Positions 12,510-24,569 are shown, counted from the first letter of the stretch. The stretch is DNA of 64,000 nt from Cheilinus undulatus (GCF_018320785.1 NC_054875.1:29021157-29085156); one strand, 5' to 3'. Notes: generated by a model from the letters alone, not told the origin. Numbers and translations: made by a program.

Positions 12510-13171
12510 ACAACAACACACAGGTATTCTTTCTAACTAATACTATTCTCTCTCTTTGCTCACTCTCTGTTCAAACTGTTTTCTCCTCTGTCTCACAGAG
12601 CAAGGTCGCTCCAAAGACATCCATGCAGTCAGCATGTTTTTGGTCCTCACCTCTTCTGACCCACAATCCCACTACCTGACCTACAAACACACTGACCTCT
12701 CCAGGCTCTCAGAGAATTTTCCTCTGGAAAACAACTCAAAAACAAAAAAAAATCCAACAGCTGGCTCATTTACCAGAGAATCATTGTCCTGCACACCGCT
12801 GCAGGCACAGAATGAACAAGAGAGAAACAGCAGAGAAAAAAAAAACAATGGGGTCTGGTGCATAAACAACACATTTGTCTCTGGAGGATAAACAGGAAAA
12901 GTGGACACAACAGCAGTCAGGCACATGTGACCTCATGCTGTCTGTCTCCTTTGCTGCCCGAGAGTGACCTGAAGCACTCCCAGACTGCAAATGCACACAT
13001 AAAAATTGAGAACAAGCTTTAATTTTTAATAACATCCATGACGTTTCGTGCAAGATGTCATTCTGCGTGTGCAGACAGCTTAAGCCAGGAGGTTTCATGA
13101 GGCAGCTAAGGAAATGTACACAGACAAGGGTGTGCCTCATGTGAGTCAAAGCTCTGGCCAACCTCTGCAGG
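12510..13171. other. Tail-to-tail interval between ninj1 and card19
   Basis: 662 bp. ATTAAA occurs on both strands: plus near 13226 (inside the card19 last exon) and minus near 13020, so 3' UTRs could overlap. No other exon seen. Confidence 0.5.
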
Positions 13172-13257
13172 TTAAACCTTGGGGACACATCTGTCCACAA
13201 CCACGGGCCAAAAGCCTGACATGAAATTAAAACAATGTTTGGCTGTGCCTCGACTCT
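13172..13257 (-). CDS. card19: card19 terminal exon (best candidate)
   Basis: After a TTTGCTCAG acceptor the frame, in the required phase, reads ESRGTAKHCFNFMS then GFWPVVVDRCVPKV and TAA. Human CARD19 ends with GFSPVIIDRHV plus about 15 more residues, so the tail would be shorter here. ATTAAA signals follow on the minus strand near 13020. A rival acceptor near 13790 is also in phase but its product shows no CARD19 similarity. Confidence 0.62.
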
Positions 13258-16200
13258 CTGAGCAAAGCTGGAGTGTGTCTGTGGTTCTCTGGACCAGCAG
13301 CTGGTGATTCAGTGAACACAGCAGAGCCCAGCTGAACTGCTTGTTAAAATGTAAGCCTTAATTAGACAGTTCAGCTTCATCAATGCCTCCCAAACCCCTA
13401 TTAAAGTGAAAGCAAACACTCAATTTACACTCATAAAAGAAGTTTTAACTTGTTTCACATCGTTTGTAAAACACCTGAAGAAGAGTCAAGCTGTTTTGTA
13501 TAATTTCTTTAATGCGATCGTGACAAAGCACCTTTCAGATGACAACCAAACGTCACAATCTGATCCTCTTCCTCCTCCACAACTATTATTGGTAACCGTG
13601 GAAACAGGATGACGAGCCAAGAGCCAGATTGATGACACACACAGCTCCACTCAGGGCAGATCTGGAGACTGATATAGATACAAAATGTATGTCTGCGGCT
13701 CCCACACGTCCGGCTCGATGGGGGGCTCACTTGAGGAGATGCTTTTGATCAAGGAGGAGCTTCTCCTTATCTGAATCAATGCTATGAATGGAATCTCTGA
13801 GGGAAATTATGGATACAAACTGGACAGTCACACCGGTGACACCTCCAGCCCCTTTTAGTACCTCCTCCTCCTCTGATCCACTGCTCTGTCTTTGCAGGAG
13901 ACAGGAGTGGAAAAGTATGGCTCAGATCTCCAGAGATCAGACACCTAAGCTCTCCTGCAGCGCTGTGCTGTATATAAACCATGTTTGATGTGGCTATTTT
14001 CCTATTGAGTCATCATTATAAGTACTACTTTAAAAGGCCTCAAGTGAGTATGAAGTGCATCTACTCTGCCTGCACATGGACCTTTTCTTGATCAGTCAAT
14101 AGTGCATGTTTAATTAAGACGACTTCAATTATTTGATATCATTATTAATTTATGCTTGTTGTCTGTTGCCCTTCTTGTTGCTGTAATATTACACCAGAAC
14201 GTTTTCCATGCTTGTGCCCACACTGGTGCAGTGAATGAGGAAGCAGTGCCCTCTAGTGTTTATGCTGTACAGCCAGTGGCTTAAATTTTCAGTTTTCATT
14301 TTCTGTTCCCAATGCAGACATCCTACTAATAAAGAATCTTTGTTGTTCAGAATGAAAGAATAATAGTAGTTCAGTTTGGGTCAAAAATGTTGTTTTATTT
14401 GAACAAAGTTGAACCTTTTAGCTAAACTGAGTGCACTCGGTTACAATTTTTATCATTTATGTCTCCTAAACACGCCTCCTCTCCAGACATTACACTTGAG
14501 CACTTTTACTCCAAGGATTTTTTTTTTTGCATTCTGCATTTTTCGAAGGTTGTCAAAACAGATTTTTTTTTAATACCACCGGTTTAAAAAGTACAGTCTG
14601 GTTATTATTCATAAATAGTACTAAATATGACTATTAGGACATAGGACAGTTGCATAGAAAATGAATGAATCCACCAAAATTGCAAAAGAACTTCTGCACA
14701 GTCTTAGAAAAAAAAAACACTGGCATTGTAACATTGCCAATTTTTAGTGCAGGAGTTTGCTTGAATTTCTTTACAACTGAAAACAAGAAATTATTTAAAT
14801 TGGGTGCCAATTTTTGTTGCTTTGGTATCGAAATAGGTATCACATTTTGATTTTTCCTATTAACATATTTGTGTTTAAATTTCATGGCAACCCTACATTT
14901 GACAAATGTGTATGAGGACATTTTTGAGTACTTTAAGATACAGAAGCATGAGGCTGGAATGCATCCTTATTATGTTACAATACCTGTGAAACCCAGTATA
15001 CAAAAACATCAGGATGTCCTGCTACATCAGGGACGGGCAACTTTGGTCACTGAGAGGGCCACATTATTTTTATTCTCAGCATTGGAGGGCCAAAATGTTA
15101 GACACTGTGGGGTACTCTCAATTTATATAAATGCATTTAATGGTGCATATAAAGGAATTGTACAGGTAAAGTGAAACATCTCCCTATTTTCTTACTGAAA
15201 CCAAAAATCAAAGGTAATTATAGAAACGTGTCTATTTCAAATTCAAATACTTTATTTTTCCCGGGGAGGCAATCCTTCTTCATGGCAAATTTGATCATGT
15301 TTTCCTCATTTGTACAATTTCTTTATATTTGAATTAACCTGAATTAATTGAATGAGGAGGAGGGCCACATGTGGCCCCCAGGCCAATAGTTGCCCACCAC
15401 TGTACTACATCAAGCTTTTTGGCCACTCTGACCCACAGCCCTCTGTGTGTGTGTCATCAACTGCACCACCAGGAAGGCACAGAGAATTTTTGCACTTTTG
15501 CAAATATCAGTGGCTGAGTTTAAATCAAGTCAAATCTTATTCAGGTGGGAAACACACCCTTTAATGTTTCTGTTTAAATTTAATGCAGAGGGGGTGACAT
15601 TAAGTGAAAGCTCCCACCAGATGATATTTTTATGTATTACTTAGAAATGTGATTGGAATTATGCACAGAAAATACATTTCATACATACAAGTGTCTTGGT
15701 GGAACATTATGCTGTATGTCTTTAATTAAAACTGAGTTTTAGGGGCGCAGGTGGCCTAGTGGTTTAAAGCGAGCCCCATGTACGCTGTTAGCCCAGGTTT
15801 GAATCTGGCCCGTGCTACTTTCCCACGTCTCTCCTCATCTCTCTCATCCTGGTTTCCAATTCTGTCTACTGTCCTCCTCTGTCAATAAAGGCATAAAAAG
15901 CCCAAAAACAAATCTTAATTAAAAAAAAAGAGTTTCAGCTAAAGGAAATAGACTGATATGCATCTTCATTTCACAAGGATTGCAAAACAAGTTTTGCCTA
16001 AACAAAATTCTTGTTGTAAAAAGGTTAGACAGCTCTTCAAGTGAGAATGAGTTTGGCACTGCAAAAAGGCAAGTTTTATGGCTTGTTCTTCTCCAAGGAC
16101 TTGTTCTTCAGCATTGTAGCACTTTAACGGCCTCCTCTGTTCTGCTTTCAAACCTCAGTATAGGATATTAAAATATCTTTAGCACCTTGACTGATTGCTA

Positions 16201-19200
16201 CTGCAGAGCACTGAAGAAATGGACCGGTACATTTCAATGTATCAACCTCTGTAGGGAGACAGACCAAGAACAAAGAGTTTTAGTTTCCATGGAGAGAAAA
16301 ATATAAAAATCAACAGGGTGGAAGGTAAGCTGTGTATAAAAAATAGACGGACTTTGAGGAAGCCTTGGATGCCAGTGTACACTCACTGATATTGTTTGAC
16401 ACATAAAGCCATCATTCTACATGACTCACCTCCATAATAGTAGAGCATTGCAACACCAACTAAAAAACTAAAACAGCTCAGGAAGAACATTGGGCCTGCA
16501 GAGAGGAAGAGAGAAAGGTCTCATTAGAGGCTATTACAGACAAGTAACCGCTTTAAACATGATCACTAGGAGGTCACGGGTCCAGTGCAACCAAAGTAAA
16601 ACAATAAAGACAGACTGAAATGTACAGTAAACAAGACTGAGGAGTAAACAGCAGCTCTGTAAAAAGACAGTTGTCTTGTGAGTGGGAGTCTTGTTTCTCC
16701 ACTTCACTTGATGACCCATTTCCCTGCTGACACACCTTTGACCCAGTGGATGCTGCCCTGACTGTTCAAAGGAATGCAGGACAGAGGAGGCTGCTTTGGG
16801 CTGAGGGGCTTACACGTGAGCTTAACTGACCCACAAAGCCAAAGCCCTGGATGCAGTGGGATGATAAATGGTGAAGCAGTGCAGAGCAGAGAGGCCCACA
16901 TTGTGATGCTTGGGGTTAAAAGGTTCAGCAGACAACTACATGTGCTGAAGAACAAAGCTTAGTTTGGCTTAAGGGGCTTATCGGAGGATCAGAGAGGGGT
17001 GCAGGGGCACCCTGGCACACATAAATGGGAAGACCCACATATTTTGAAAACAACTCTTGTGGACATGTTCCCAAATCAAACTTGAAATATGTTTTGGATC
17101 ATAAATTATTTTGACAGCCCACCACTGCACATCATTCCTGAGATTTCAACAGGAGTGAAGAAGCTACGGTCTACTTTCTAGGAAGCTGGACAAGAGAGGT
17201 TTAAAGGTTCCAAAACTTCTTAAGGCCATTTCAATTTTGAGAGACCAGTATGGTGCTGTGTACATGAAATGCTTGAAGCTGCTGGAGTTAAAACTCTCAT
17301 AGCTCTGAAGAAATCTTTGCCAACTTAATGTCTCTGGGAATGAAATCATCTTGGCCCTGACTGACATCAGATACAACACTGTTCAATATATGTCACTGTT
17401 ATGGAGAGACTGGTATAGATGCCTCTTTAAAGTCTGAAATTATTCATATAGCTTTCATATCAAGTGGCTCTAAAATGTACATGCAGTTGTTAAAAGGCCC
17501 CATTGTAGTGATTTAATAAAATGAAGCAATGATCTATCCTTTCAGAGCTTTTCCCACCTTTAATGTAACCTATAATGTATATAATCTATAATGAATTTTC
17601 TTCAAAAAAAGAAAAAAAGGGCTCTCAGATGGCCTAGTGGTTATGTTGCACCCCACGTACAAAGGTGGCCCAGGTTCAAGTCCTGCCCGTGGCTCCTATC
17701 CCCCATGTCCCTCACCCACTCTCTGATCCCTGTTTCTGATTCTATCCATTGTTCTCCTCTGTGAATAAAGGCATAAAAAAACTCCCCAAAATATCTTTAA
17801 AATACATAACTATGTAGACCCCTGGCGTTTCAAATACCCATCTTGAAGATCCTATTCCTTCTTCTCTTCAGTACACAATTCCTTCTCTTGAATTGACCAC
17901 TTCTTTATTGATGCCTTCTTACTCAGTTCAATAAAGCTTGCGATTATTAAAGTATTGGCATCTCGGACCATGCACCTCCTAAACTTACACTTGCCTAACA
18001 AAATAACACTTCAACCAGATCCTGGCGCTTCAATCCTCTCCTCCCCTCAGACCCCAACTTTGTGTCTTATGTAACAAGTAAAATTGATACGTTTCTTGAG
18101 ACCAATCTTGCCTCAGATACTTCATCTTCTATCCGCTGGGAAGCTTTTAAAGCCTATCTGCGCAGACAGATAATCTCCTACACGTCAAATACTAACAAAT
18201 GTAGCAAAAGCAAAACCTCTGACCTCACCTCCTCTGTTCTTCGCCTAGACCAACAGTATGTGTCAAACCCTACAGCCGAGCTTCTTAAAGAGAGAACAAC
18301 TCTAAAGACCGAATTTGACTTTCTAACAACCCAGCATGCAGAGGAATCGCTTTCAATTTTTTGAAGATGGTGATAAGCCTACCAAACTTTTAGCTCATCA
18401 ACTTCGTCAAAAAAACAACCTTGCGCGTCATCTCTGCTGTTAAAACCCCTGGCCTTATAACCTCAGATCTTAGAACAACGAGTTTAACAATGAGTTTAAA
18501 GTTTCTATTTGAAACTATACACCTCTGATCTCAACTCAACCCAGATTTATTCACAGATTTTTTCAATAATTTAAATATTCCTCAATTAAATTCTGATGAC
18601 GTCACATTGCTTGAAGAGTCTATAACCCCTGATGATATAAAAACTTCAATCTTCTGTTTGCAAAGTGGGAAGACTGTGGGGCCAGACGGCTTCCCAGCCC
18701 AATCCTATAATAAGTTCTCTGATAAACTTGTACCTCTCTTACACGCAATGTACACAGAATCTTTTCAGGTAAAAGTGCTTCCCCCCACCTTATATCAAGC
18801 CACCATATCTCTCTTGTTAAAAAAGGATAAAGATCCTCTATGTTGCCTCTCTTATAGGCCAATAAGCTTACTCGATCAAGACTTCAAAATTCTTGCCAAA
18901 GAAGAACTAGTCCTCCCCTCTGTCATCTCCAACAATCAAACTGGTTTTATCCGTAATAGACAGTTATTCTCTAACGTACGACAGCTGCTTAACATCTTGC
19001 ATACTCCCTCCCAGTACTCTGGTCATGAAGCTGTCATTTCACTTGACACGGAAAGGCTTTCGACCACGTTGAGTGGGATTACCTCTTCTTCACCCTAACT
19101 AAGTTTGGCTTCGGCCCCAATTTCATTTTTTGGGTCAAGCTCTTATATTCATCACCCATGGCCTCCATCCTAACTAACCATTTAATGTCTGACTATTTCT

Positions 19201-22200
19201 GCCTATACAGAGGCACTAGACAGGGGTGCCCCCTGAGCCCCCTTTTGTTTGCTATTGCTATAGAGCCTCTTGCTATAGCTTTTAGACAAAATAATAGTAC
19301 AGAGGGAATTATCTAAAGAGATCAAATACAGAAAATTTCTCTTTATGCAGACGACCTCCTTCTTTTTATTTCAAACCCTGTCTCTACTCTTCCTTTTCTC
19401 TTTTCCTTGCTTACAACTTTTGGAGCCATCTCTGGCTATAAGCTTAATTTAGAGAAAAGTGAGTAATTCCCCTTAGCTCTCTCCTCTCTGCCCCAATCAG
19501 TGTACCTTTCAAGATTGTGAAAGACTCATTTAAGTATCTTGGCGTAACTATCACTTGATCATTCTCAAAACTCTTCCATGCTAATTTTATCCCTCTACTT
19601 GAACAGTGTAAATCAGACTTTGCACAGTGGACTGCTCTCCCACTTTATTTAATGGGTAAACTTAACTCAGTGAAAATGAATACTCTCCCCAAATTTCTGT
19701 ATCTCTTTCAATGTCTGGCTATTTTTATTTCTCGTTTATTTTTTAAAATAGTGCAGCGACTAATTAATGGCTTTATTTGGGGAGGGAAATCTAGGATACG
19801 CAAAGAATTTCTTGAAAGGCCTAAACGCCTTGGGGGTCTTTCATCCCCAAATTTTCAATTTTATTATTGGGCTGCTAATTTAAGTAGCATGTCTCTCTGG
19901 CTTCTTTCCCCCGATAGTACAATGTGTCCTGCATGGGTTAGCACTGAGGCTTCACTGTGTCGACCCTACTCTCTATCTGCTCTCCTCGGGGCATCGCTCC
20001 CTCTTCCAGTCTTTATTCCTAAACATAATGTGGTTGTGTGGCATTCTTTAAAGATTTAAAACAGTTCAAGCTATTGCATGGCATACAGGGCACCTCTCTC
20101 TTCTCTCCCATTCTTAATAACCCTTTATTCCTTCCTTCTATTTACTCTTCCTCATTTAATACCTGGGCTACCAGGGGTGTACAAAGTCTTCAGCACTTGT
20201 ACATGAATAACATCTTTGCTAGCTTCTCTCAACTTTCAGAGAAATTTAACCTCCCTCATTGCCACTTCTTTCACTACCTACAGGTGAGAGACTTTATTAG
20301 AAAGAGGTTTCCCAATTTCACCACGCTATGAAATTATAACGTATAATTATGTAACATTACGACACATGAAGCAAATAGTCGGAACTATTTCTTGAGAGAA
20401 CCACTGGGCGGAGTGACACAGTGCAGCAGCCATGTCTGGAGTGTAGTTCCGGCTTTGCATTTAACTTTAAAACATCTCTGTCTCGTCATGTTCCATGATT
20501 ATTTCATAGCGTGGTGAATGTACAGGTCACAACTTGTCCACGAGAGCATTTTGGAGTTGTTGGATTGTGTATTTGATGAGTTTGATGAGGGAAAGCAAAA
20601 GTTCTGTCACTAACATAGCGTTAGCGGTGCAGCTGGTTTAATGGTCCCCCCCAGATCTAGAAACAGCTTGCACCAACAAATAAAGGAAAAGAACCTGTTA
20701 CTAAGACTATAGGAATTATGGCAATGGGCGAATTTGCCAAAATGTTGACGTATCCCTTTAAAGATAATCAGGTTGTTTCTTGGTGTACACTTGATTTTAA
20801 GTATAAGAGCAACACATTTCATATTTTTAATTTACTGAATGCAAATTAAAGTTTTTTAGTTGTTCCTTCTCACAGCTGCATCTCTTTAAGATGGTAACAT
20901 AAACCTGAATGTGAAAATCTGGCTTACCACTTGCAATGAAAAAATTACCTACCTCAATTAGGTTCTTAACTCTTTATGGTCCTATCATTGTTGTTTTTAT
21001 TTTTATTTAAGAGTGGCAGCATGTCAGTCCATAGAAGCTGGGGTTAAGCATCAGTATAACATACTAAATTATCACAACTAGTAGCTAGGAGGTTCCTGTC
21101 ATAGGCAGAGCCAGGGATGGCTTTGCCCTAAAATGTTTTCTCAAAAGCTCTTTTTTTTTAGCTTGGTAAAAGCTGAGTATAAAAGCACATCTAACTACTG
21201 ATCACAACATGTAAATTTTATTCCCGTTACTAAAATGACACCTTATACCCACACTGTAGTGAGAGACTATTTTACATCATTAAGTATGAATATTTTCCAT
21301 AACTAAATCTATAGCTGAAGCACAAAGTTTGCTTTTCCTCTTAAAAAAATAGCGCCAACCACAAACTTTTACACTGAATTCCTACCCTACTTATATTGTG
21401 TCACTTAAAAAAGTAACCATCAGACACTTCTTGCCTTTATTGTGAGGCAAAAGTGAAAATTACTGATCCTCAACATGTTGATTTCACAGTGAAGATGACA
21501 TCTTGAGAACAATTAGATATTAAAAATAATGCTGGCTTTAAAGATTGTTCTACAAAGTGGAGCTTTATCATTTCCCTTGAACTGCATATAGCCTGTTGGC
21601 ATTTTACACCTACATTTGTGTTTAAAAAGGCTTGAAAATACTCTGAAAACTGCCTGGACCCTACTAAGTTTGGGTGCAATCCCTGATATTTAACTATTTT
21701 GGCTCACCCCGGTTGCCAGTTCACTTTACAAGCAATGCCGAGGGGCCATTAAACAAGTCACCAAATACCCAAATGCCCGAGGCAGACCCTGTCTCCATTA
21801 GTGCATGTCCAGAGTTTTTTGTCGGTGCATGTCTATAATGGGCCTATGTGTGTGAGTATCAAGTCACTCAGTTAGAGAGAGTAAACACTCTAAGTACTCT
21901 AATAAAAATTCAACGATGAAAAAAAAGGCATGGTAACAGTTAACCAACCTAAAAGACGTAGAGTGCTTCAGACAGATTGAAATTAAAATCTTTGGCACCG
22001 CACAATCAGGTTATACATGTTTGAATGATGACTTCCTGCTCTGTGACCCAGGATTGGTAAATCTGTGTTTATAATTGTTCTGTGTTTTTCACTGTGTGGA
22101 CTGTTCTACTGTACTCTTCTGTAGTTTCAGATGTTGATTAGATTTACCTCTATCATTTAGCACGTATCGTTCAGGGGAGCTGGTCACATCGAAAATCCAA

Positions 22201-24019
22201 TTTGGATCTGCTGTATCTGAAACAAAAAATTAAATACTGGTTAGAGGGTAAACCTCATACTTTAAACAACAGCAGTTGTAATGTGAGATCCACTACTTTG
22301 CATTGCGTGCAGCACAATTGCTCCTCTGCCTGTCTCTAATAGGATAAGCCTCAAAAAGGGCATACAGGGCAATTACACAGTGGGGGGCAGAATTGGTCCT
22401 TGGTTAAGAGATTTGCATTGTCATTTTGGCTGACAAATTAGACAGCATTACTTTTAAGAAAAATGCACGTTTCTTATTAAGACAGATGGTGCAAGCAGAA
22501 ATAGGGGCCTTTCAGGTTAATGCCATCTAACAGTGCGTCCGTTTATTTAGCTTTAATTACATTAAGCACAAGAATTCTAAACACACTTCAGTGACATCTT
22601 CAAGGGCATAATTTTAAAACTTAAAAGCAGTTTTCTATGCAAAACCTGCTCTTAATCTGCTACACATTTAAAATGTGCCTAAAGGCCTGCCTGCACCAAG
22701 ATTTACCTCTCTCTGTAACTCTGGTGGGCAGGTTTGTGTAGACATCCTCAGCGTGGATGTGAAGCCCTCTGTAGAATTCATGACAAGCCTCCTCTCCCTT
22801 CAGATACAGATGTGTTAAGAGCTCCTCTAACCTCACCTCTGTGGGTACACTCAGGTTCCTAAACTGCTGGAAGAAACATGCTGAATCACATCATTGCACG
22901 TATGTATATCATGTTTAATTTATAGTCCTAAATCAGTCTGAGTGTAAGGACATGAAGGTTTACTAAGCAGTTCTAGTGGAATATATGATCTGTATTGACC
23001 CTGTGCGCTTCCTTGTCACTGAGTATCTGGGGATAGATCCTGTTCAGCTGCAGCACCAGTTGGTCCACCAGTTCAGTGTCCATCTTCTGATGTGAGCACA
23101 GGAACTCAGCATCCCTCTGGAGCTTCTCATGGCAATCATAAATGTCTTGTCAAGAACAAGGAGGAAGTAGTGTTAAATCAAATACATTGTATCGTATATG
23201 AACAATGACATTTCTGTCTTATAGTCCATGGAGGAGATGTAAAAGCTCAATGTACTCTAGTGTGTGAAGGTCAGGTCAGCAGCAGGCCATCTACCTGCAC
23301 CAGTCCGGTTCACTAGAAAGCTCTAGGCCTAATTAAATGCCTGCAGATTTTATGTCTAGCCTTAAGTAGTTTTTCAGTAAGCTGGTCTTGGCATTGGTCC
23401 TGTACTGAAAATAAAAGTCTAAGAGGTTTACCTTCTTGTTTGTCAAGCACTGCACTTTCTCAGGGCAAAACTGCCAATGCAGCAAAACTTTTACATGAAT
23501 AGTTTATTGCAAAAATATGTTATTCTATAGACTATGAAAATATAAAAATGCTTGCCAAGACCCTGTCTTTAATTGGCTGTATGTGTAAATTATTCCTAAT
23601 TAGTTCAGCTCGAAACACAATTTTACCAAGCGAGATCGTCCACCCTGGATATAATTACCCTACTTTCAACAGTGTTATTAACTGGAGCTTCACATTCATT
23701 TTAAATTTACTGTCCATCACGTGGGCCTATCGAACATCATTCACAAAATTAATATATATTTTGCTTGGAAATTTGAACGGGGTGTTCAAGCTGCTGCCAG
23801 TAGTTTATCTTAATGTTCATTTAATTCCAAAAATAAAGTTAAATTTAAGTTAAGTTCGATCAACGAGTTGAAACCATACAGTAAAGCTCTTGCAACAAGT
23901 GTTGCACTCACTGAAATGGCAGCTCGCGCGCCCGTGTCACGTACAAATGCGCGAAAAGATCACTGTAAATGACACGAAACGAGACAAAACATCTTACCCT
24001 GGATTCACAAACCTGTCAT
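13172..24019 (-). CDS. card19: CARD19 (BinCARD-like), six coding exons
   Basis: Caspase-recruitment-domain protein with a C-terminal membrane anchor; the human protein (BinCARD) has been linked to BCL10 signalling and mitochondria. Coding exons, 5' to 3' on the minus strand, are 24013-24019, 23000-23145, 22707-22863, 22148-22216, 16430-16495 and 13172-13257. The joined product is about 178 residues. It starts MTDIYDCHEKLQRDAEFL (human starts MTDQTYCDRLVQDTPFL), continues with the CARD (DQLVLQLNRIYPQILSDKEA, then EELLTHLYLKGEEACHEFYR), a linker, and a membrane helix after PMFFLSCFSFLVGVAMLYYY. All junction phases agree. The last exon is the least certain. The gene ends tail-to-tail with ninj1, as in human. 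Confidence 0.93.
15028..15402. mobile_element. hAT-like non-autonomous element, 375 bp
   Basis: Starts CAGGGACGGGCAACTTTGG and ends CCAATAGTTGCCCACCACTG (imperfect inverted repeats). Flanks TGCTACAT and TACTACAT are an 8-bp target duplication with one mismatch. Confidence 0.8.
15742..15925 (+). mobile_element. tRNA-derived SINE
   Basis: Box A-like GTGGCCTAGTGGTTTAA and box B-like GGTTTGAATCTGGCC about 45 bp apart, then a body ending TCAATAAAGGCATAAAAAGCC and an A-rich tail. A second full copy lies at 17625 and a 3' fragment at 37830. Confidence 0.85.
16430..16495 (-). CDS. card19: card19 exon 5, transmembrane helix
   Basis: 66 nt, phase 1 on both sides, acceptor CCTCTCTGCAG, donor GGAG|GTGAGT. 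It encodes PMFFLSCFSFLVGVAMLYYY and G, matching human GPMSFLAGLGLAAGLALLLY. It is 5.7 kb from exon 4 because of a LINE- and SINE-rich intron. Confidence 0.92.
17625..17795 (+). mobile_element. tRNA-derived SINE, second copy
   Basis: Same family as at 15742: GATGGCCTAGTGGTTATG, CCCAGGTTCAAGTCCTGCCC and the shared 3' end GTGAATAAAGGCATAAAA. It lies directly before the LINE fragment. Confidence 0.85.
17820..20316 (+). mobile_element. L1/Tx1-type LINE fragment, ORF2 broken
   Basis: Frames in order: end of an APE endonuclease (IGISDHAP near 17954-17977), a linker (RWEAFKAYLRRQIISYT), reverse transcriptase starting KTVGPDGFPAQ, SYRPISLL, NQTGFIRNRQ, then GTRQGCPLSPLLFAIAIEPL near 19210, LYADDLLLF with YADD at 19344-19355, and a C-terminal part (FIWGGKSRIR, RPKRLGGLSSPNF). 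Frameshifts and stops separate the pieces; the 5' end is truncated within the endonuclease. It sits antisense to card19. Confidence 0.93.
20317..20518. mobile_element. MITE-like element with perfect 18-bp inverted repeats
   Basis: TTCACCACGCTATGAAAT at 20317-20334 and its exact complement at 20501-20518. It starts where the LINE frame stops (RKRFPNF). A further repeat end with GACGTATCCCTTTAA lies at about 20745-20762. Confidence 0.6.
22148..22216 (-). CDS. card19: card19 exon 4, linker
   Basis: 69 nt, phase 1 on both sides, acceptor TTGTTTCAG, donor AGAG|GTAAAT. It encodes TADPNWIFDVTSSPERYVLN and then DR, leading to the Gly before the membrane helix, where human has SNRG. Confidence 0.88.
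22707..22863 (-). CDS. card19: card19 exon 3, second half of CARD
   Basis: 157 nt between a TTCCAGCAG acceptor and an AGAG|GTAAAT donor. It encodes FRNLSVPTEVRLEELLTHLY, then GEEACHEFYRGLHIHAEDVY, aligning with human FRNPKASLRVRLCDLLSHL and CQEFYRALYIHA. The CAGCAG acceptor could add one Gln (end 22866). Confidence 0.95.
23000..23145 (-). CDS. card19: card19 exon 2, first half of CARD
   Basis: Acceptor TTCTTGACAAG, donor CACAGG|GTCAAT. It is 146 nt, phase 1 in and phase 0 out, and encodes IYDCHEKLQR through KEAHR, including the conserved DQLVLQLNRIYPQILSDKEA. Confidence 0.93.
24013..24019 (-). CDS. card19: card19 exon 1, only 7 coding nt
   Basis: ATGACAG followed by the donor GTTTGT. With the next exon it yields Met-Thr-Asp, the same first three residues as human CARD19. 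No in-frame start is usable in exon 2 before the CARD. The donor is weak, so an alternative first exon remains possible. Confidence 0.72.
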
Positions 24020-24290
24020 ACTGACAAACACACGGTGGGTGCTCCTTCTGCCCAGTGGCCTCTCCGTAAAACTTCCTGTTCCCACCGGTTTGACCGTCCC
24101 TGCTGTCCAATAACATCACCACGCAGTGCCGCCCTGCGCCGCATGAGGCCACATGATTGACCTTAGCGCCACATTTTAAGAGTATCAGTCCGCAGAGTAA
24201 CGCGTCAGACTGGCCTGACCGCAGATTAACAGGATCTGCTTTCAGGTGAACACGCTGGACCTTAGCATTGGCAGTAATCACTTTGATTCA
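24020..24290 (-). promoter_or_regulatory. Probable card19 promoter and 5' UTR
   Basis: Sequence upstream of the proposed card19 ATG is CpG-richer than the flanks. No TATA box was recognised. The call rests on position only. Confidence 0.35.
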
Positions 24291-24321
24291 ATTTAACTCC
24301 ACTTATACCCATGACTGACTT

Positions 24322-24325
24322 AAAA

Positions 24326-24355
<30 letters not shown>
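24322..24355. repeat. (TAAA)n microsatellite
   Basis: About eight tandem AAAT units in the card19-susd3 spacer. Confidence 0.95.
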
Positions 24356-24357
<2 letters not shown>

Positions 24358-24510
24358 AGCAGCCTAATGTTAATGAGTTTATTTTTTCTGTTTTGTTTAA
24401 CAAACATAATTGGAACGATCATAATCCTATAAATTATCGTATCATTATGATAGCTTGCACACGTTTACAGTGTAATATCTAGGGTGCTGTAGAACATTTT
24501 CTGTTTTATG

Positions 24511-24569
<59 letters not shown>
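24511..24569. repeat. (CTAT)n microsatellite
   Basis: Nearly 15 uninterrupted CTAT units; likely polymorphic. Confidence 0.97.

Larger units (their letters stand above)
13258..16429. other. card19 intron 5
   Basis: It carries a 375-bp hAT-like element, a tRNA-derived SINE and an AATAAA near 14327. No further exon recognised. Confidence 0.55.
16496..22147. other. card19 intron 4
   Basis: 5.65 kb holding a SINE, a 5'-truncated LINE and an inverted-repeat MITE. No card19 exon is visible between these limits. Confidence 0.75.

Noticed and set aside
12781-13200. 139-codon minus-strand frame overlapping the card19 tail
   Set aside because: No family similarity; the card19 terminal exon uses a different frame with a matching splice phase.
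13640-13795. Alternative card19 last exon
   Set aside because: The acceptor and phase fit, but the peptide has no resemblance to CARD19 tails, unlike 13172-13257.
23994-24281. 95-codon minus-strand frame at the card19 promoter
   Set aside because: It runs through the likely promoter and 5' UTR in a frame that does not continue into the CARD exon.
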